NCBI GenBank assembly: GCA_002371025.1
Contig: DFFQ01000053.1
Location: forward strand, 1-22,677
Reading direction: 5' to 3'
Length of the DNA: 22,677 nt
Origin: Lachnospiraceae bacterium UBA3772
GTDB taxonomy: Bacteria; Bacillota; Clostridia; Lachnospirales; Lachnospiraceae
A program made the position numbers and the translations under genes. The notes beneath the pieces were generated by a model. It was not told the origin of the DNA and did no database searches. It worked only from the letters and a program-made list of their open reading frames with translations. Of the stretch, positions 1 to 7,914 are shown in pieces (position 1 is the stretch's first letter; every line of letters begins with the position of its first letter).

Positions 1-59
1 CGGGACTTAAAATCCCGTGGGTAGTGATACCCGTACCGGTTCGATTCCGGTCGCCGGCA
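1..59 (+). tRNA. tRNA-Leu (UAA), 3' part only
   Basis: The window opens inside a tRNA. Bases 1-5 and 13-17 form the anticodon stem (CGGGA/TCCCG) around a 7-base loop whose middle three bases (8-10) are TAA, which reads leucine codon UUA. A long variable arm follows (about 19-33, GGG...CCC), as expected of a class II tRNA such as Leu. The T arm (35-51, ACCGG/CCGGT with TTCGATT loop) and the 3' acceptor strand (52-58) with discriminator A59 complete it. CCA is not encoded. The 5' half lies outside the window. Confidence 0.93.
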
Positions 60-72
60 TGACTATTTAAAG

Positions 73-108
73 TCGCAATCTTAGTTTTTCTAAGGTTGCG
101 ATTTTTTT
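73..108 (+). terminator. Intrinsic terminator of the tRNA-Leu transcript
   Basis: A 12-bp stem (73-84 with 90-101, one G-U pair) encloses a 5-base T loop and is followed directly by a run of seven T. It sits 13 bases after the tRNA end, so it should end the tRNA transcript. Confidence 0.88.
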
Positions 109-220
109 GTGCGAAGTTGAGCCAAGGTCATATATCTGCCATCGGCAGATATATGACCTTGGCGAGACCGCATCATCGAGCAAGCTGCACTTGCGAGATG
201 TTTAAATAAAATCTTCGCAT
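109..220. repeat. Structured intergenic element with a perfect 20-bp palindrome
   Basis: Bases 121-140 and 144-163 are perfect reverse complements separated by ATC, giving a 20-bp hairpin. Around it, TGCGAAG (110-116) pairs with CTTCGCA (213-219). A third, bulged hairpin lies at 171-200 (CATC...GCAAG, loop CTGCA, CTTGC...GATG). Together they make a three-way-junction fold. There is no T run after the long hairpin, so it does not look like an ordinary terminator. It could be a dispersed intergenic repeat or a small structured RNA. The folds are read by eye, and the class is not recognised. Confidence 0.6.
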
Positions 221-249
221 ACATGCTGTAAAAGAATCAATCAATAACC

Positions 250-277
250 TTGAATTTATTTTCAAAGCAGCTATACT
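250..277 (+). promoter_or_regulatory. Sigma-A-type promoter for the 75-aa gene
   Basis: TTGAAT (250-255), a 16-base spacer and TATACT (272-277) resemble a -35/-10 pair. The start point would fall near 284, leaving a leader of about 38 bases before the ATG at 322. Confidence 0.5.
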
Positions 278-321
278 TTTGTTTAAACAGACATATCCTA
301 TACAATGGAGGTAGAAATAAT

Positions 322-549
322 ATGGGATTTAATCCGATGGAAATGATGCAGATTGCAGGAAAACTTAAAGCTTTTAATGAAAGACATCCAAGAGTTATGC
401 CATTTTTTAAGGAGACTTCAACTAAATTTACTACAGGTTCAGTGGTTGAATTAAAACTTACTGATACAGAAAATAAGGAATATGTTACTAATATAAGACT
501 GACAGATGAAGATATTGAACTGATCAGAACGATTATGAGCATGAAATAA
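322..549 (+). CDS. Conserved-looking small protein of unknown function (75 aa)
   Basis: The start at ATG 322 is set by a strong GGAGGT site at 307-312, nine bases upstream. A longer reading from 250 would run through the promoter and has no ribosome site. The product is small, charged and soluble-looking, with no signal peptide or membrane segment. The N-terminus is amphipathic and Met-rich (MGFNPMEMMQIAGKL). It is followed by a region likely to form beta strands (VVELKLTD, YVTNIRLTD) and a C-terminal helix with acidic residues. I do not recognise a named family. The own promoter, strong ribosome site and following terminator suggest a real, separately transcribed gene. Function unknown. Confidence 0.8.
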   Translation: MGFNPMEMMQIAGKLKAFNERHPRVMPFFKETSTKFTTGSVVELKLTDTENKEYVTNIRLTDEDIELIRTIMSMK

Positions 550-564
550 TGACCGGTCGGTCAT
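549..564. promoter_or_regulatory. Palindrome ATGACCG-GT-CGGTCAT, possible operator
   Basis: A perfect 7-bp inverted repeat with a 2-base spacer overlaps the stop codon of the small gene. Its GACCG/CGGTC half-sites resemble those bound by some TetR-family repressors, but no such regulator is in the window. It could also be a short hairpin at the 3' end of the transcript. Confidence 0.22.
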
Positions 565-650
565 AAACCATCAAAAATTTTATAAAAAATAAAACGTTTT
601 CGGAATCGTTATTTAAACGGTTATTTGTTGAATATGTATGTTTTATGTAT

Positions 651-691
651 AAAAATGCCGGCATTTTGCACAAGAAAATGCCGGTATTTTT
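651..691. terminator. Bidirectional-looking terminator hairpin
   Basis: A 17-base arm (651-667) pairs with 675-691 with one G-U pair, around loop GCACAAG. The left arm starts with A5 and the right arm ends with T5, so it could stop transcription from either side. It separates the 75-aa gene from the amylase gene. Confidence 0.8.
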
Positions 692-756
692 CATGGTTTC
701 GGAGCTATTAGTTAAAATGCACAAGGAAACCAAAAAATTATTGGAAATAAATGATG

Positions 757-785
757 TTGAAGAAGAATTTTAGGCAGAATAGAAT
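757..785 (+). promoter_or_regulatory. Candidate promoter of the amylase gene
   Basis: TTGAAG (757-762), a 17-base spacer and TAGAAT (780-785) form a plausible sigma-A promoter with a leader of about 78 bases before the GTG at 870. A second pair, TTGTTG (625-630) with TATAAA (648-653, spacer 17), lies upstream but would start inside the terminator hairpin. No cre-like or MalR-like operator could be identified with confidence. Confidence 0.42.
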
Positions 786-869
786 AAATTCGGTATTAAT
801 GTAATTATTCTGTAGTCCGGGAAGCTGCAGAAGGTGATGTATTAAATTATGTTAAGGAGGAATTTATAA

Positions 870-3800
870 GTGAGTATGAAAGGTAAGAAAAGGTACCTTT
901 CTCTTTTGATTGCTATATGTATGGTCGTATCTGCCCTTTCTGGGATCGGACCTGCAAAAATGGTAGTCAAGGCAGAAAGTACAATTAAAACAAATCTCAC
1001 TAGTCTTGTACAGGTTAAAGTAGGAGATTCATTTACGGATCTTAAGCTTTATAAAAACGGACTGTATGAGGCAGCAGTTAATTGTCAGGCTGGTTCTTAT
1101 TCAGCCGAGCTTTACGTCGATGGGAACGCAACAGGGGTTAAGGCAGATGGAACAATCGATAGCGACAGTAAAGTTTATTTCAGATTTCAGAATGATGAAT
1201 TAAAATCAATAGCAGAAAATAATCTTCCAACAGAGACTCTTGTTGGTGGTTTCTCAAAGCAGGAAATTCCTGAAGAAAATAAGATCTATTTCCTTGATGG
1301 AGAGACTAAGAGAGGCGTTGGTTGGAATGAAGGTGTCAGCGCAAACAATCTTAACTATGTTGGTGGTGGAGTATATTCCCGTACTTTCACAATTGAATCA
1401 GCTAATTATGATAGAACAGTTGCTGATGGTGGATATAAGGTTGTTCAGAATTATTCCTGGGATACTTGTTTTGGTGATGGAGAGTCAAATATCGCTCTTA
1501 CAATTCCTGCAGGTGTAGGTGAACTTACTATCATGTTAGATAGTATTTCTGGAAAAGTATATGATTCTATAAACGCAGGAACATTTGATTATGCTCAGAA
1601 TAATGGAGCTGTTACAGTAGATAAGATTGGTAGAACAGTATCACTTATCGGACCTGCAAGAGAAGCAGGAGACAGTAACTGGAGCGCTGATGTTACAGGT
1701 TTCGAATTTACTCAGATCTCAGATAATTTATATACTTATCAGAAGAGATTTGCAGATAAAGGAACATATGAATACAAGGTAGTAATGGATGGATCAAACT
1801 GGTATGAAGCTGAGGCTGGAAATCAGGTTTTAACTATCACAAAGGAAAACCAGAACGTTGTATTTGTTTACGATGCTTCAACAGGACTTCTTTATGATTC
1901 AGCAAATGCTGATGAGGCAAAAGTAATTGCCAAATCTTTGGGAGTAGCTGCATCAGATAATGAAGAAGGCGGCGAAGAAGCCAGCGAAACTGGTGGTGAG
2001 ACAGGAGGAGAAACTTCTGGATCAGTTTCAACAAACATAAAGAGCCTTGTAGAAGTTAAAGTAGGGGAAGATTTCTATACACTTCCTTTAGTAAACTCAA
2101 GCAAAGGTCAGGGTGTATATGAAGCACAGGTTACACTTTCAGGTGACATAAGTGCCACACTTTATATTGATGGAAATGAAACTTCAAAGACTGCAAATGT
2201 AACTGCAGACGGAGATGTAATATTCAGATTAGCAGATGGAAATTTTGAAGCACTTACTGTTTCAAGTCTTCCAACAGAAACACTTGTAGGTGGTTTCGCA
2301 AATCATGATGATAATAAGATCCTCTTTTTAGATGGAGATAATACTAAGGTAATTAAGTGGGATCAGAAAGATGCATCAAATGATCTTACTTATATCGGTG
2401 GAGGAATCTATCAGAGAACATTTACTATTGATGCAATAGATACAGATTTCGAAGTTCCTGACGGTGGTTATAAGGTAGCTGAAAATCATGACTGGTCAGT
2501 ATGCTATGGTAAGGGCAGTGATAATATGCCTCTTACAATTCCTGCTGGAACAAATAGCCTTACTGTAAGACTTGATAGAAACAGTGGAACTTTATATGAT
2601 TCGATTAATAATCCTGAAGTATTTACAACAATGGATTATTCTATCGTAGGTACAGTAAGATGTGCAGGAGAAGATAACTGGGCAGCTGGTAAAACAGGTT
2701 ACGAATTTACTCAGTTAAATGATCAGTATTTTGTAAAACAGCTTAAACTCCCTGCAGCAGCAAATTATGAATATAAAGTTATCTATAATCATAGTGCCTG
2801 GGGACCTCAGGGTAAGGATGGAAATTACAGCTTTGGATTACTTGAAGATGGAGCTGTTACATTTATCTACGATGCAAAGAATGACTGCATGTATGATTCA
2901 GTAAATGATGAAGAAAAAGTTGCAGAGATTCTTGGCGTTGAGGTTTCACATGTAAAGGCAAGTGTTAACCAGAATCCAAATGGAACAACACTTTTCACAT
3001 GTCCTGCAAGTGAAGGCAGCAAGGTAACTGTTACAGTTATTAATGCAGCTGATACAAAGGATGTAAAGACTCAGGAACTTAAGTTTGCAGGAAACAATAA
3101 ATTCCAGGGATCTCTTTTCCTTGGAGATGCCGCAGGAGATTTCGATTTTATCTTTACAATTGATGAAAAAGAAGTGGTGCCTGATGGATTTAATACTGCA
3201 AGTCTTTCTGATAAGACTTATGCTGTATATTCAAAAGATGAGTTCAAAGGTCGTAACGTTTATGTACCTGGAACACTTCCTGGACCATCTTGGGATGCAG
3301 GTTCAAACAAGATGACATATAAGGGTAACCTTCTTTATGAATGTGTATTTAAGGATGTCCCTGCAGCAAATTATGAATATAAGATCGCAATCGATGGCTC
3401 ATGGAGCGAGAACTACGGTCTTAACGGTATCGCAAGTGGAGCAAATGTTCCAATAGCTGTACCGGATACAATGGATATCATCATTTCATATAATGACATG
3501 AGCCATAATATGGTTGATAACGTAAGCTATAAGTTTACAACAGTTAAGTTATATGGACCTGGAATTCCAGATGATACATATCTTACAGATACAACACTTC
3601 AGGGAATTTACTCTGTAGCAGTTGATCTTACAGCGGGCACATATTCAGGTATCACAGCAGAAGATGCTGATGGAAACAAATATGTATATGCAGATTTCAC
3701 ATTAAAAGAGGACAAGAAAGTAACATTTTATCTTGATCCTGCAACAGGAATCTATTATAACGACGCTTCTGATGAAAAGGTTGACCCAGAAGGCGTAAAG

Positions 3801-6527
3801 TTCGATACAAAAGATAAGAATTATAAGAGTATCTATGGTGCAATCCCAACAGATACAGATGTAACATTTACAATTGATGTACCAGATCCAAACGTAACAA
3901 GCGTTAAGATGGTACTTAAGGGAAAGAATCAGAAGACTATCGACATGAAGAAGGTTGAAGGTAAGGCTCAGTTCGCTGCTACAACTCAGTTCGATAAGCT
4001 TGGTGAAAGCGATTATTTCTTCGTTCTTTCAAATGGCAGCTCAATCAGCGTATATTCTGATATTGATCAGGATACAGATCCATACGGTGTAGGTGGAATC
4101 ACAGCAAGCCTTGCTGAGGCAAAGCCTTATGATCTTATAGTCTATGATAAGAACTTTAAGACTCCTGACTGGATGAAGAATGCAGTTATCTATCAGATCT
4201 TCCCTGATCGTTTCTGCAATGGCGATAAGTCAAATGATAAGGCACAGGAATATTCAAGAGGAGATATCCGCTATGAATTCATCACTGATTGGAACACTAT
4301 TCCAGAGAATCCAGAGCAGGAAGCACTTCTTGAGGAGGATGTATATAAGTCAACCGGTGCATACTATGGTGACAGAGTATGGAGTGATGAGATCTATGGT
4401 GGTGACATTAAGGGTATCATCGATCGTGTAGATTATCTTGATGCACTTGGTGTAAATGTAATCTATATCAATCCATGTTTTGCTTCAATCTCAAGCCACA
4501 GATATGATACAAGTGATTACAAACTTATCGATCCAATTCTTGGAACAAATGGTGATTTTGAAGAGTTGGTTCAGGTAGCTGAGGCTCATGATATGAAGAT
4601 CATCCTTGATGGTGTATTTAACCATGTATCAGATGATTCAATCTATTTCGACAGATACTATAAGTATCTTCAGGATGGAACAACAAAGATCGGTGCATAT
4701 CCATACTGGGCATATGTATATGATCTTATGGCAGAGGATGAAAGCCTTACAAAGGAAGAGGCTGAAAATAAGGCAAAGACATACTTCACAGAGAACTATG
4801 GCATTACAGATTATACTTACACAGCATGGGTAGATGTATTCCAGAGTGCTGATAAGTATTTAAAGAATGATGATGGTGAAGTAGTAAAGGATACAGTTGG
4901 TCTTAGAGCTGGAAAGCCTGTATATGGCTATGACGGATGGTGGGGATATGACAATATGCCTGTTATAAAGTCAACAAATGGTTCTGAGTATCAGACACCA
5001 GGCTGGGCTGATGAGATCATCGACGGCGAAGGTTGTGTAACTCATTTCTGGTTAGATGAAGGTTCAAGCGGATGGAGACTTGACGTAGCAAATGAAGTAT
5101 CAGATGAGACATGGCAGAAGTTTAGAAATTCTGTTAAGGGTCTTGATAGTGACAACGTGATCGTTGGTGAGATCTGGACAGATGCTACACAGTATCTTCT
5201 TGGTGATATGTATGATTCAGTTATGAACTATGTATTCCGTGGCGCTGTAATAGGATTTGCAGGTGACCAGGATGCTACAAAGATGATGAATACATTAGAG
5301 AAGCTTAGAGAAAGATATCCTGAAGAAGCATTCTATGCAATGATGAATCTTGTAGGATCACATGATACTGCAAGACTTCTCTCAATGCTTGACGGTGTTG
5401 GAGATGACAGAGCTGATAAGTCGATCAGCGGGGCATTCCCAACATATGAAGGAACAAGCGATGCAGCTAAAGAAAAGCAGTATCTTGTAGCATTCCTTCA
5501 GTTCACATACCCAGGTGCACCAACAATCTACTATGGTGATGAATTAGGTATGGTAGGTGGAGATGATCCAGATAATAGACGTGGAATGATCTGGGGATCA
5601 GGAGCTAAGGACTTAACTGAGTATTATGCAAAGCTTGGTCAGATAAGACATGCTTACAGTACCTTAAATACAGGTGATATCAGATATTTTGATACAAGTG
5701 ATAATACAGTTGCAGGTTATGTAAGAAGCGATGACAATGCAAATATCATTGTACTTGCTAACTCAGCTGAAGGTTCAAAGTCTATTACTGTAGATCTTAA
5801 GGCACTTAATATCGAAGATACAAGCTTCACAGATGTGATGACAGGAGAAGTATATGATGCAGTAGAAGACAGGATCATCGTATCTGTAGCTTCAAGACGT
5901 GGTGCAATCCTTGTTCCATCAGATAGTGTTAAGGAAGTTTCTGTAGATGAAGACAGCCTTTCAATCGGTTACGATGCAAGCAAGGCTGAAAGCTACGAAG
6001 CAAATGTTCCAACAACAGATTATTACATTACAGATGCAACAAAGGATCAGACGTGGTCTAAGAAATCAGGTAAGGGACTCCTTATCATTTCAATTGCTCC
6101 ATTTGATAAGTTCAAGGGCGTTGAAGTAGATGGTAAGGAAATAGATAGTGATAAATATGAAGCTTCACGTGGTTCAACAAGAATTACTCTTAAAGCAGAG
6201 TATCTTGAGAAGCTGGATAATGGAGTTCATAATTTCACAATCCTTTCAACAGATGGTGCAGCATCAACAACATTTACAGTTAAGGATGCTGAGGCACAGC
6301 TTACACCGGATCCAGATCCAGCAAAAGATGCCGATGTAACACCTGCAAAGGATGCAGATACAAGCGATACAACTAATACAGATAAGACAAACAGTGATAA
6401 GCCACAGACAGGAGATACAGTAAATCTTATGCTTTGGTTCATCATCATGTTCTCATCAGCAGGTATCGCAGCAATGCTTTTCATCATCTCAAAAAAGAGA
6501 AGATCTCTCTTAGAAGATGAGGACTGA
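870..6527 (+). CDS. Secreted, wall-anchored modular GH13 alpha-amylase/amylopullulanase (1885 aa)
   Basis: Starts at GTG 870, nine bases after AAGGAGG (854-860). It has a signal peptide (residues 1 to ~36), then two tandem copies of a ~350-residue block (about 38-365 and 390-705) joined by a Gly/Glu/Thr-rich linker. Each carries LPTETLVGGF and a Y/D-rich beta module, likely starch binding. An X25-like pullulanase module follows (ANYEYKIAIDGSW, about 790-875), then another beta module and a CBM34-like domain before the GH13 barrel (from NAVIYQIFPDRF). The four GH13 regions are complete: DGVFNHV, GWRLDVAN with nucleophile D1405, VGEIW with acid/base E1434, and VGSHDTAR with D1499. The C-terminus has KPQTGD (from residue 1844), a membrane segment and a KKRR tail, so it is probably sortase-anchored. 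It should cleave starch, pullulan or maltodextrin outside the cell. Exact specificity (alpha-1,4, alpha-1,6 or both) cannot be read from sequence. Confidence 0.93.
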   Translation: MSMKGKKRYLSLLIAICMVVSALSGIGPAKMVVKAESTIKTNLTSLVQVKVGDSFTDLKLYKNGLYEAAVNCQAGSYSAELYVDGNATGVKADGTIDSDSKVYFRFQNDELKSIAENNLPTETLVGGFSKQEIPEENKIYFLDGETKRGVGWNEGVSANNLNYVGGGVYSRTFTIESANYDRTVADGGYKVVQNYSWDTCFGDGESNIALTIPAGVGELTIMLDSISGKVYDSINAGTFDYAQNNGAVTVDKIGRTVSLIGPAREAGDSNWSADVTGFEFTQISDNLYTYQKRFADKGTYEYKVVMDGSNWYEAEAGNQVLTITKENQNVVFVYDASTGLLYDSANADEAKVIAKSLGVAASDNEEGGEEASETGGETGGETSGSVSTNIKSLVEVKVGEDFYTLPLVNSSKGQGVYEAQVTLSGDISATLYIDGNETSKTANVTADGDVIFRLADGNFEALTVSSLPTETLVGGFANHDDNKILFLDGDNTKVIKWDQKDASNDLTYIGGGIYQRTFTIDAIDTDFEVPDGGYKVAENHDWSVCYGKGSDNMPLTIPAGTNSLTVRLDRNSGTLYDSINNPEVFTTMDYSIVGTVRCAGEDNWAAGKTGYEFTQLNDQYFVKQLKLPAAANYEYKVIYNHSAWGPQGKDGNYSFGLLEDGAVTFIYDAKNDCMYDSVNDEEKVAEILGVEVSHVKASVNQNPNGTTLFTCPASEGSKVTVTVINAADTKDVKTQELKFAGNNKFQGSLFLGDAAGDFDFIFTIDEKEVVPDGFNTASLSDKTYAVYSKDEFKGRNVYVPGTLPGPSWDAGSNKMTYKGNLLYECVFKDVPAANYEYKIAIDGSWSENYGLNGIASGANVPIAVPDTMDIIISYNDMSHNMVDNVSYKFTTVKLYGPGIPDDTYLTDTTLQGIYSVAVDLTAGTYSGITAEDADGNKYVYADFTLKEDKKVTFYLDPATGIYYNDASDEKVDPEGVKFDTKDKNYKSIYGAIPTDTDVTFTIDVPDPNVTSVKMVLKGKNQKTIDMKKVEGKAQFAATTQFDKLGESDYFFVLSNGSSISVYSDIDQDTDPYGVGGITASLAEAKPYDLIVYDKNFKTPDWMKNAVIYQIFPDRFCNGDKSNDKAQEYSRGDIRYEFITDWNTIPENPEQEALLEEDVYKSTGAYYGDRVWSDEIYGGDIKGIIDRVDYLDALGVNVIYINPCFASISSHRYDTSDYKLIDPILGTNGDFEELVQVAEAHDMKIILDGVFNHVSDDSIYFDRYYKYLQDGTTKIGAYPYWAYVYDLMAEDESLTKEEAENKAKTYFTENYGITDYTYTAWVDVFQSADKYLKNDDGEVVKDTVGLRAGKPVYGYDGWWGYDNMPVIKSTNGSEYQTPGWADEIIDGEGCVTHFWLDEGSSGWRLDVANEVSDETWQKFRNSVKGLDSDNVIVGEIWTDATQYLLGDMYDSVMNYVFRGAVIGFAGDQDATKMMNTLEKLRERYPEEAFYAMMNLVGSHDTARLLSMLDGVGDDRADKSISGAFPTYEGTSDAAKEKQYLVAFLQFTYPGAPTIYYGDELGMVGGDDPDNRRGMIWGSGAKDLTEYYAKLGQIRHAYSTLNTGDIRYFDTSDNTVAGYVRSDDNANIIVLANSAEGSKSITVDLKALNIEDTSFTDVMTGEVYDAVEDRIIVSVASRRGAILVPSDSVKEVSVDEDSLSIGYDASKAESYEANVPTTDYYITDATKDQTWSKKSGKGLLIISIAPFDKFKGVEVDGKEIDSDKYEASRGSTRITLKAEYLEKLDNGVHNFTILSTDGAASTTFTVKDAEAQLTPDPDPAKDADVTPAKDADTSDTTNTDKTNSDKPQTGDTVNLMLWFIIMFSSAGIAAMLFIISKKRRSLLEDED

Positions 6528-6562
6528 TTTAGCTCCCATGTAATAGTTTAATACATTATGCG

Positions 6563-6598
6563 AAGGGCGGTTCAGAGTAATCTGGCCGTCCTTTCTTC
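6563..6598 (+). terminator. Terminator of the amylase gene
   Basis: AAGGGCGG (6563-6570) pairs with CCGTCCTT (6586-6593, one G-U pair), with an inner CAGA/TCTG stem and GTAA loop. It ends in a T-rich tail. It lies 36 bases after the amylase stop codon. Confidence 0.8.
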
Positions 6599-6608
6599 AT
6601 GCCCGAAA

Positions 6609-6692
6609 ATGGACCATAGAAATGGACCATAGTCCCGGGGAGTATGGTCCATTCCCGGGAACGACTCGGATCCCAGTGTTTATATGGGATTC
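6609..6692. repeat. Cluster of ATGGACCATA repeats with neighbouring hairpin
   Basis: ATGGACCATA occurs directly at 6609-6618 and 6622-6631 and inverted at 6643-6652, so either direct copy can pair with the inverted one. TCCCGGGG and TCCCGGGA lie within and just after. A further 8-bp hairpin follows (6668-6675 with 6685-6692). The stretch 6600-6700 shows no coding signal and looks like a composite intergenic repeat or its remnant. Confidence 0.6.
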
Positions 6693-6699
6693 AAACGAT

Positions 6700-6714
6700 G
6701 CAACAAATTGTTGC
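6700..6714. repeat. Palindrome GCAACAA-A-TTGTTGC
   Basis: A perfect 7-bp inverted repeat with a single central A. A closely similar sequence forms the terminator stem at 6876-6894. It may be a regulator binding site. From here to 6875 I see no gene, only AT-rich DNA. Confidence 0.4.
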
Positions 6715-6875
6715 GCGCAGAATAACGAAATTTTTGATTGTTTTTTAGTTAAAAACTTTAGGACAAAAATTGAGATATGTAAGAAAATAAGTCAAATGAC
6801 CGAATGCGTAAGATGTTATGTAAAGTAAAATGAATGGTTATGGAGTAAAGTGCTCATTATTTCATTAAAATAATC

Positions 6876-6899
6876 ACGCAACAATTTATTGCGTTTTTT
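6876..6899 (+). terminator. Intrinsic terminator or attenuator upstream of the pilus operon
   Basis: ACGCAA (6876-6881) pairs with TTGCGT (6889-6894) around a 7-base loop, followed by T5. It could end a short transcript arising within 6715-6875, or act as an attenuator if the pilus operon is transcribed from further upstream. No upstream gene lies close enough to be its obvious client. Confidence 0.6.
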
Positions 6900-6910
6900 C
6901 CAAAGTAAAT

Positions 6911-6939
6911 TTGTTATTTAATATTCTCTGAAATAGTGA
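6911..6939 (+). promoter_or_regulatory. Weak candidate promoter of the Tad operon
   Basis: TTGTTA (6911-6916), a 17-base spacer and TAGTGA (6934-6939) lie just after the terminator and 37 bases before the first gene. The -10 match is poor, so this is tentative. Confidence 0.28.
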
Positions 6940-6975
6940 TATTTTATTGTTACACGAAGGAAGGGGGGTGTCGAT

Positions 6976-7914
6976 ATAAGAAGGTATCATATAGCAATCT
7001 GTGACAGTGATCTGTCATTCGCTACGTTTCTGAGAGATATCATAAATTCTTCAGAGAAATCGGATCTATGGATCGAAGCATTTACAACATTCAATTCATT
7101 AAGTAAATATCTTGAAACAAAAGATCTGGACCTTATTATTACAGATGTTTTTCCGGAAAATATTGAGAAGAAAGATGAGAAGATCTATTACAGAGGTGTG
7201 AAATGTGTATTATTTTCTTCAGAAAGACATCCAGAAGATTCTAATGTAATCTTTAAATTCCAAAATGTTCGTGAGCTATGCAACTCCTTTCATGAAATGA
7301 TAGAGTCGGCAGAGTTCAACCCCAAAGCAAGGCGCATTCTCGTCTGTGTTTTTTCTCCTGTCGCTCGATCAGGTAAGACACTTCTGACAAAAGCGCTGGC
7401 TGCCGATGATTATTCAGGAAGGAGTCTACGCATAGCGATGGAGGACTATTCTGATCAGATAATTAACGGTAATTGTTCAGAACTCCTATATCACATTAAA
7501 GAAAAATCACCTGACATACTGGAGATAATCAGTAAGTCGAAGATAAAGCGGGATGGGTATCAAGAACTGATATTAGCGGGATTATATCAGGATACCAGAG
7601 ATGTTACGAAGCAGGATCTTATATGGTTTGTTGAGAAGCTGCGGGAGTCAGGTGAGTTTTCTGATATCATTTTTGACATTGGATCAGCCGGACCGGGGAC
7701 ATTTGATATACTTGAGATATTTGACAGGATATATATGCCGATTCTGGGGGATGAAGTATCGAGGAAAAAGTTAGACGTATTTAAGCAATTGTTAAGGGAC
7801 ATGAATTTAAGAAGTATTCTTTCAAAGATAAAGGAGGTTGAGGTACCCTATACAGATTATAGAAGCCAGGTGATGATAAAAACATTATTTGATATAAAAA
7901 GAGAGGATAATTGA
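6976..7914 (+). CDS. tadZ: TadZ/CpaE-like pilus localisation ATPase, probable ATA start (312 aa)
   Basis: The reading frame is open from 6952, but its first canonical start is GTG 7198, inside the first domain. A strong AAGGGGGGTG site at 6961-6970 sits 5 bases before ATA 6976. Starting there gives MRRYHIAICDSD, the proper first strand of a receiver-like domain (about 1-100, Asp57 in LIITDVF at the phospho-site position, later Lys not evident). The second domain (about 118-300) is ParA/MinD-like, with a deviant Walker A ending RSGKT (131-135) and FDIGSAGPG. This two-domain plan matches the TadZ of Eubacterium rectale, which directs Tad machinery to a cell site. It is first in the operon and overlaps the next gene by 4 bases. 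The ATA start is inference. A sequencing change of ATG is the alternative. Confidence 0.85.
   Translation: MRRYHIAICDSDLSFATFLRDIINSSEKSDLWIEAFTTFNSLSKYLETKDLDLIITDVFPENIEKKDEKIYYRGVKCVLFSSERHPEDSNVIFKFQNVRELCNSFHEMIESAEFNPKARRILVCVFSPVARSGKTLLTKALAADDYSGRSLRIAMEDYSDQIINGNCSELLYHIKEKSPDILEIISKSKIKRDGYQELILAGLYQDTRDVTKQDLIWFVEKLRESGEFSDIIFDIGSAGPGTFDILEIFDRIYMPILGDEVSRKKLDVFKQLLRDMNLRSILSKIKEVEVPYTDYRSQVMIKTLFDIKREDN

Noticed and set aside
121..163. 20-bp palindrome as a terminator
   Set aside because: No T run follows on either strand, and the tRNA already has its own terminator at 73-108.
237..542. Antisense 101-codon frame over the small gene
   Set aside because: It mirrors the 75-aa gene, has no ribosome site, and its Ser/Leu/Ile-rich product is typical of a reverse reading.
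717..773. Short frame MHKETKKLLEIND... before the amylase
   Set aside because: Only 18 codons, no ribosome site, and it overlaps the better promoter candidate. It might be a remnant of an older gene, but nothing supports that.
6622..6828. 68-codon open frame after the amylase
   Set aside because: It begins inside the ATGGACCATA repeats, crosses a hairpin and the GCAACAA palindrome, lacks a ribosome site and has no protein-like character.
7198..7914. TadZ starting at GTG 7198
   Set aside because: This start lies inside the receiver-like domain and its AGAGGTG is adjacent to the codon. The frame continues upstream to a well-spaced ribosome site.
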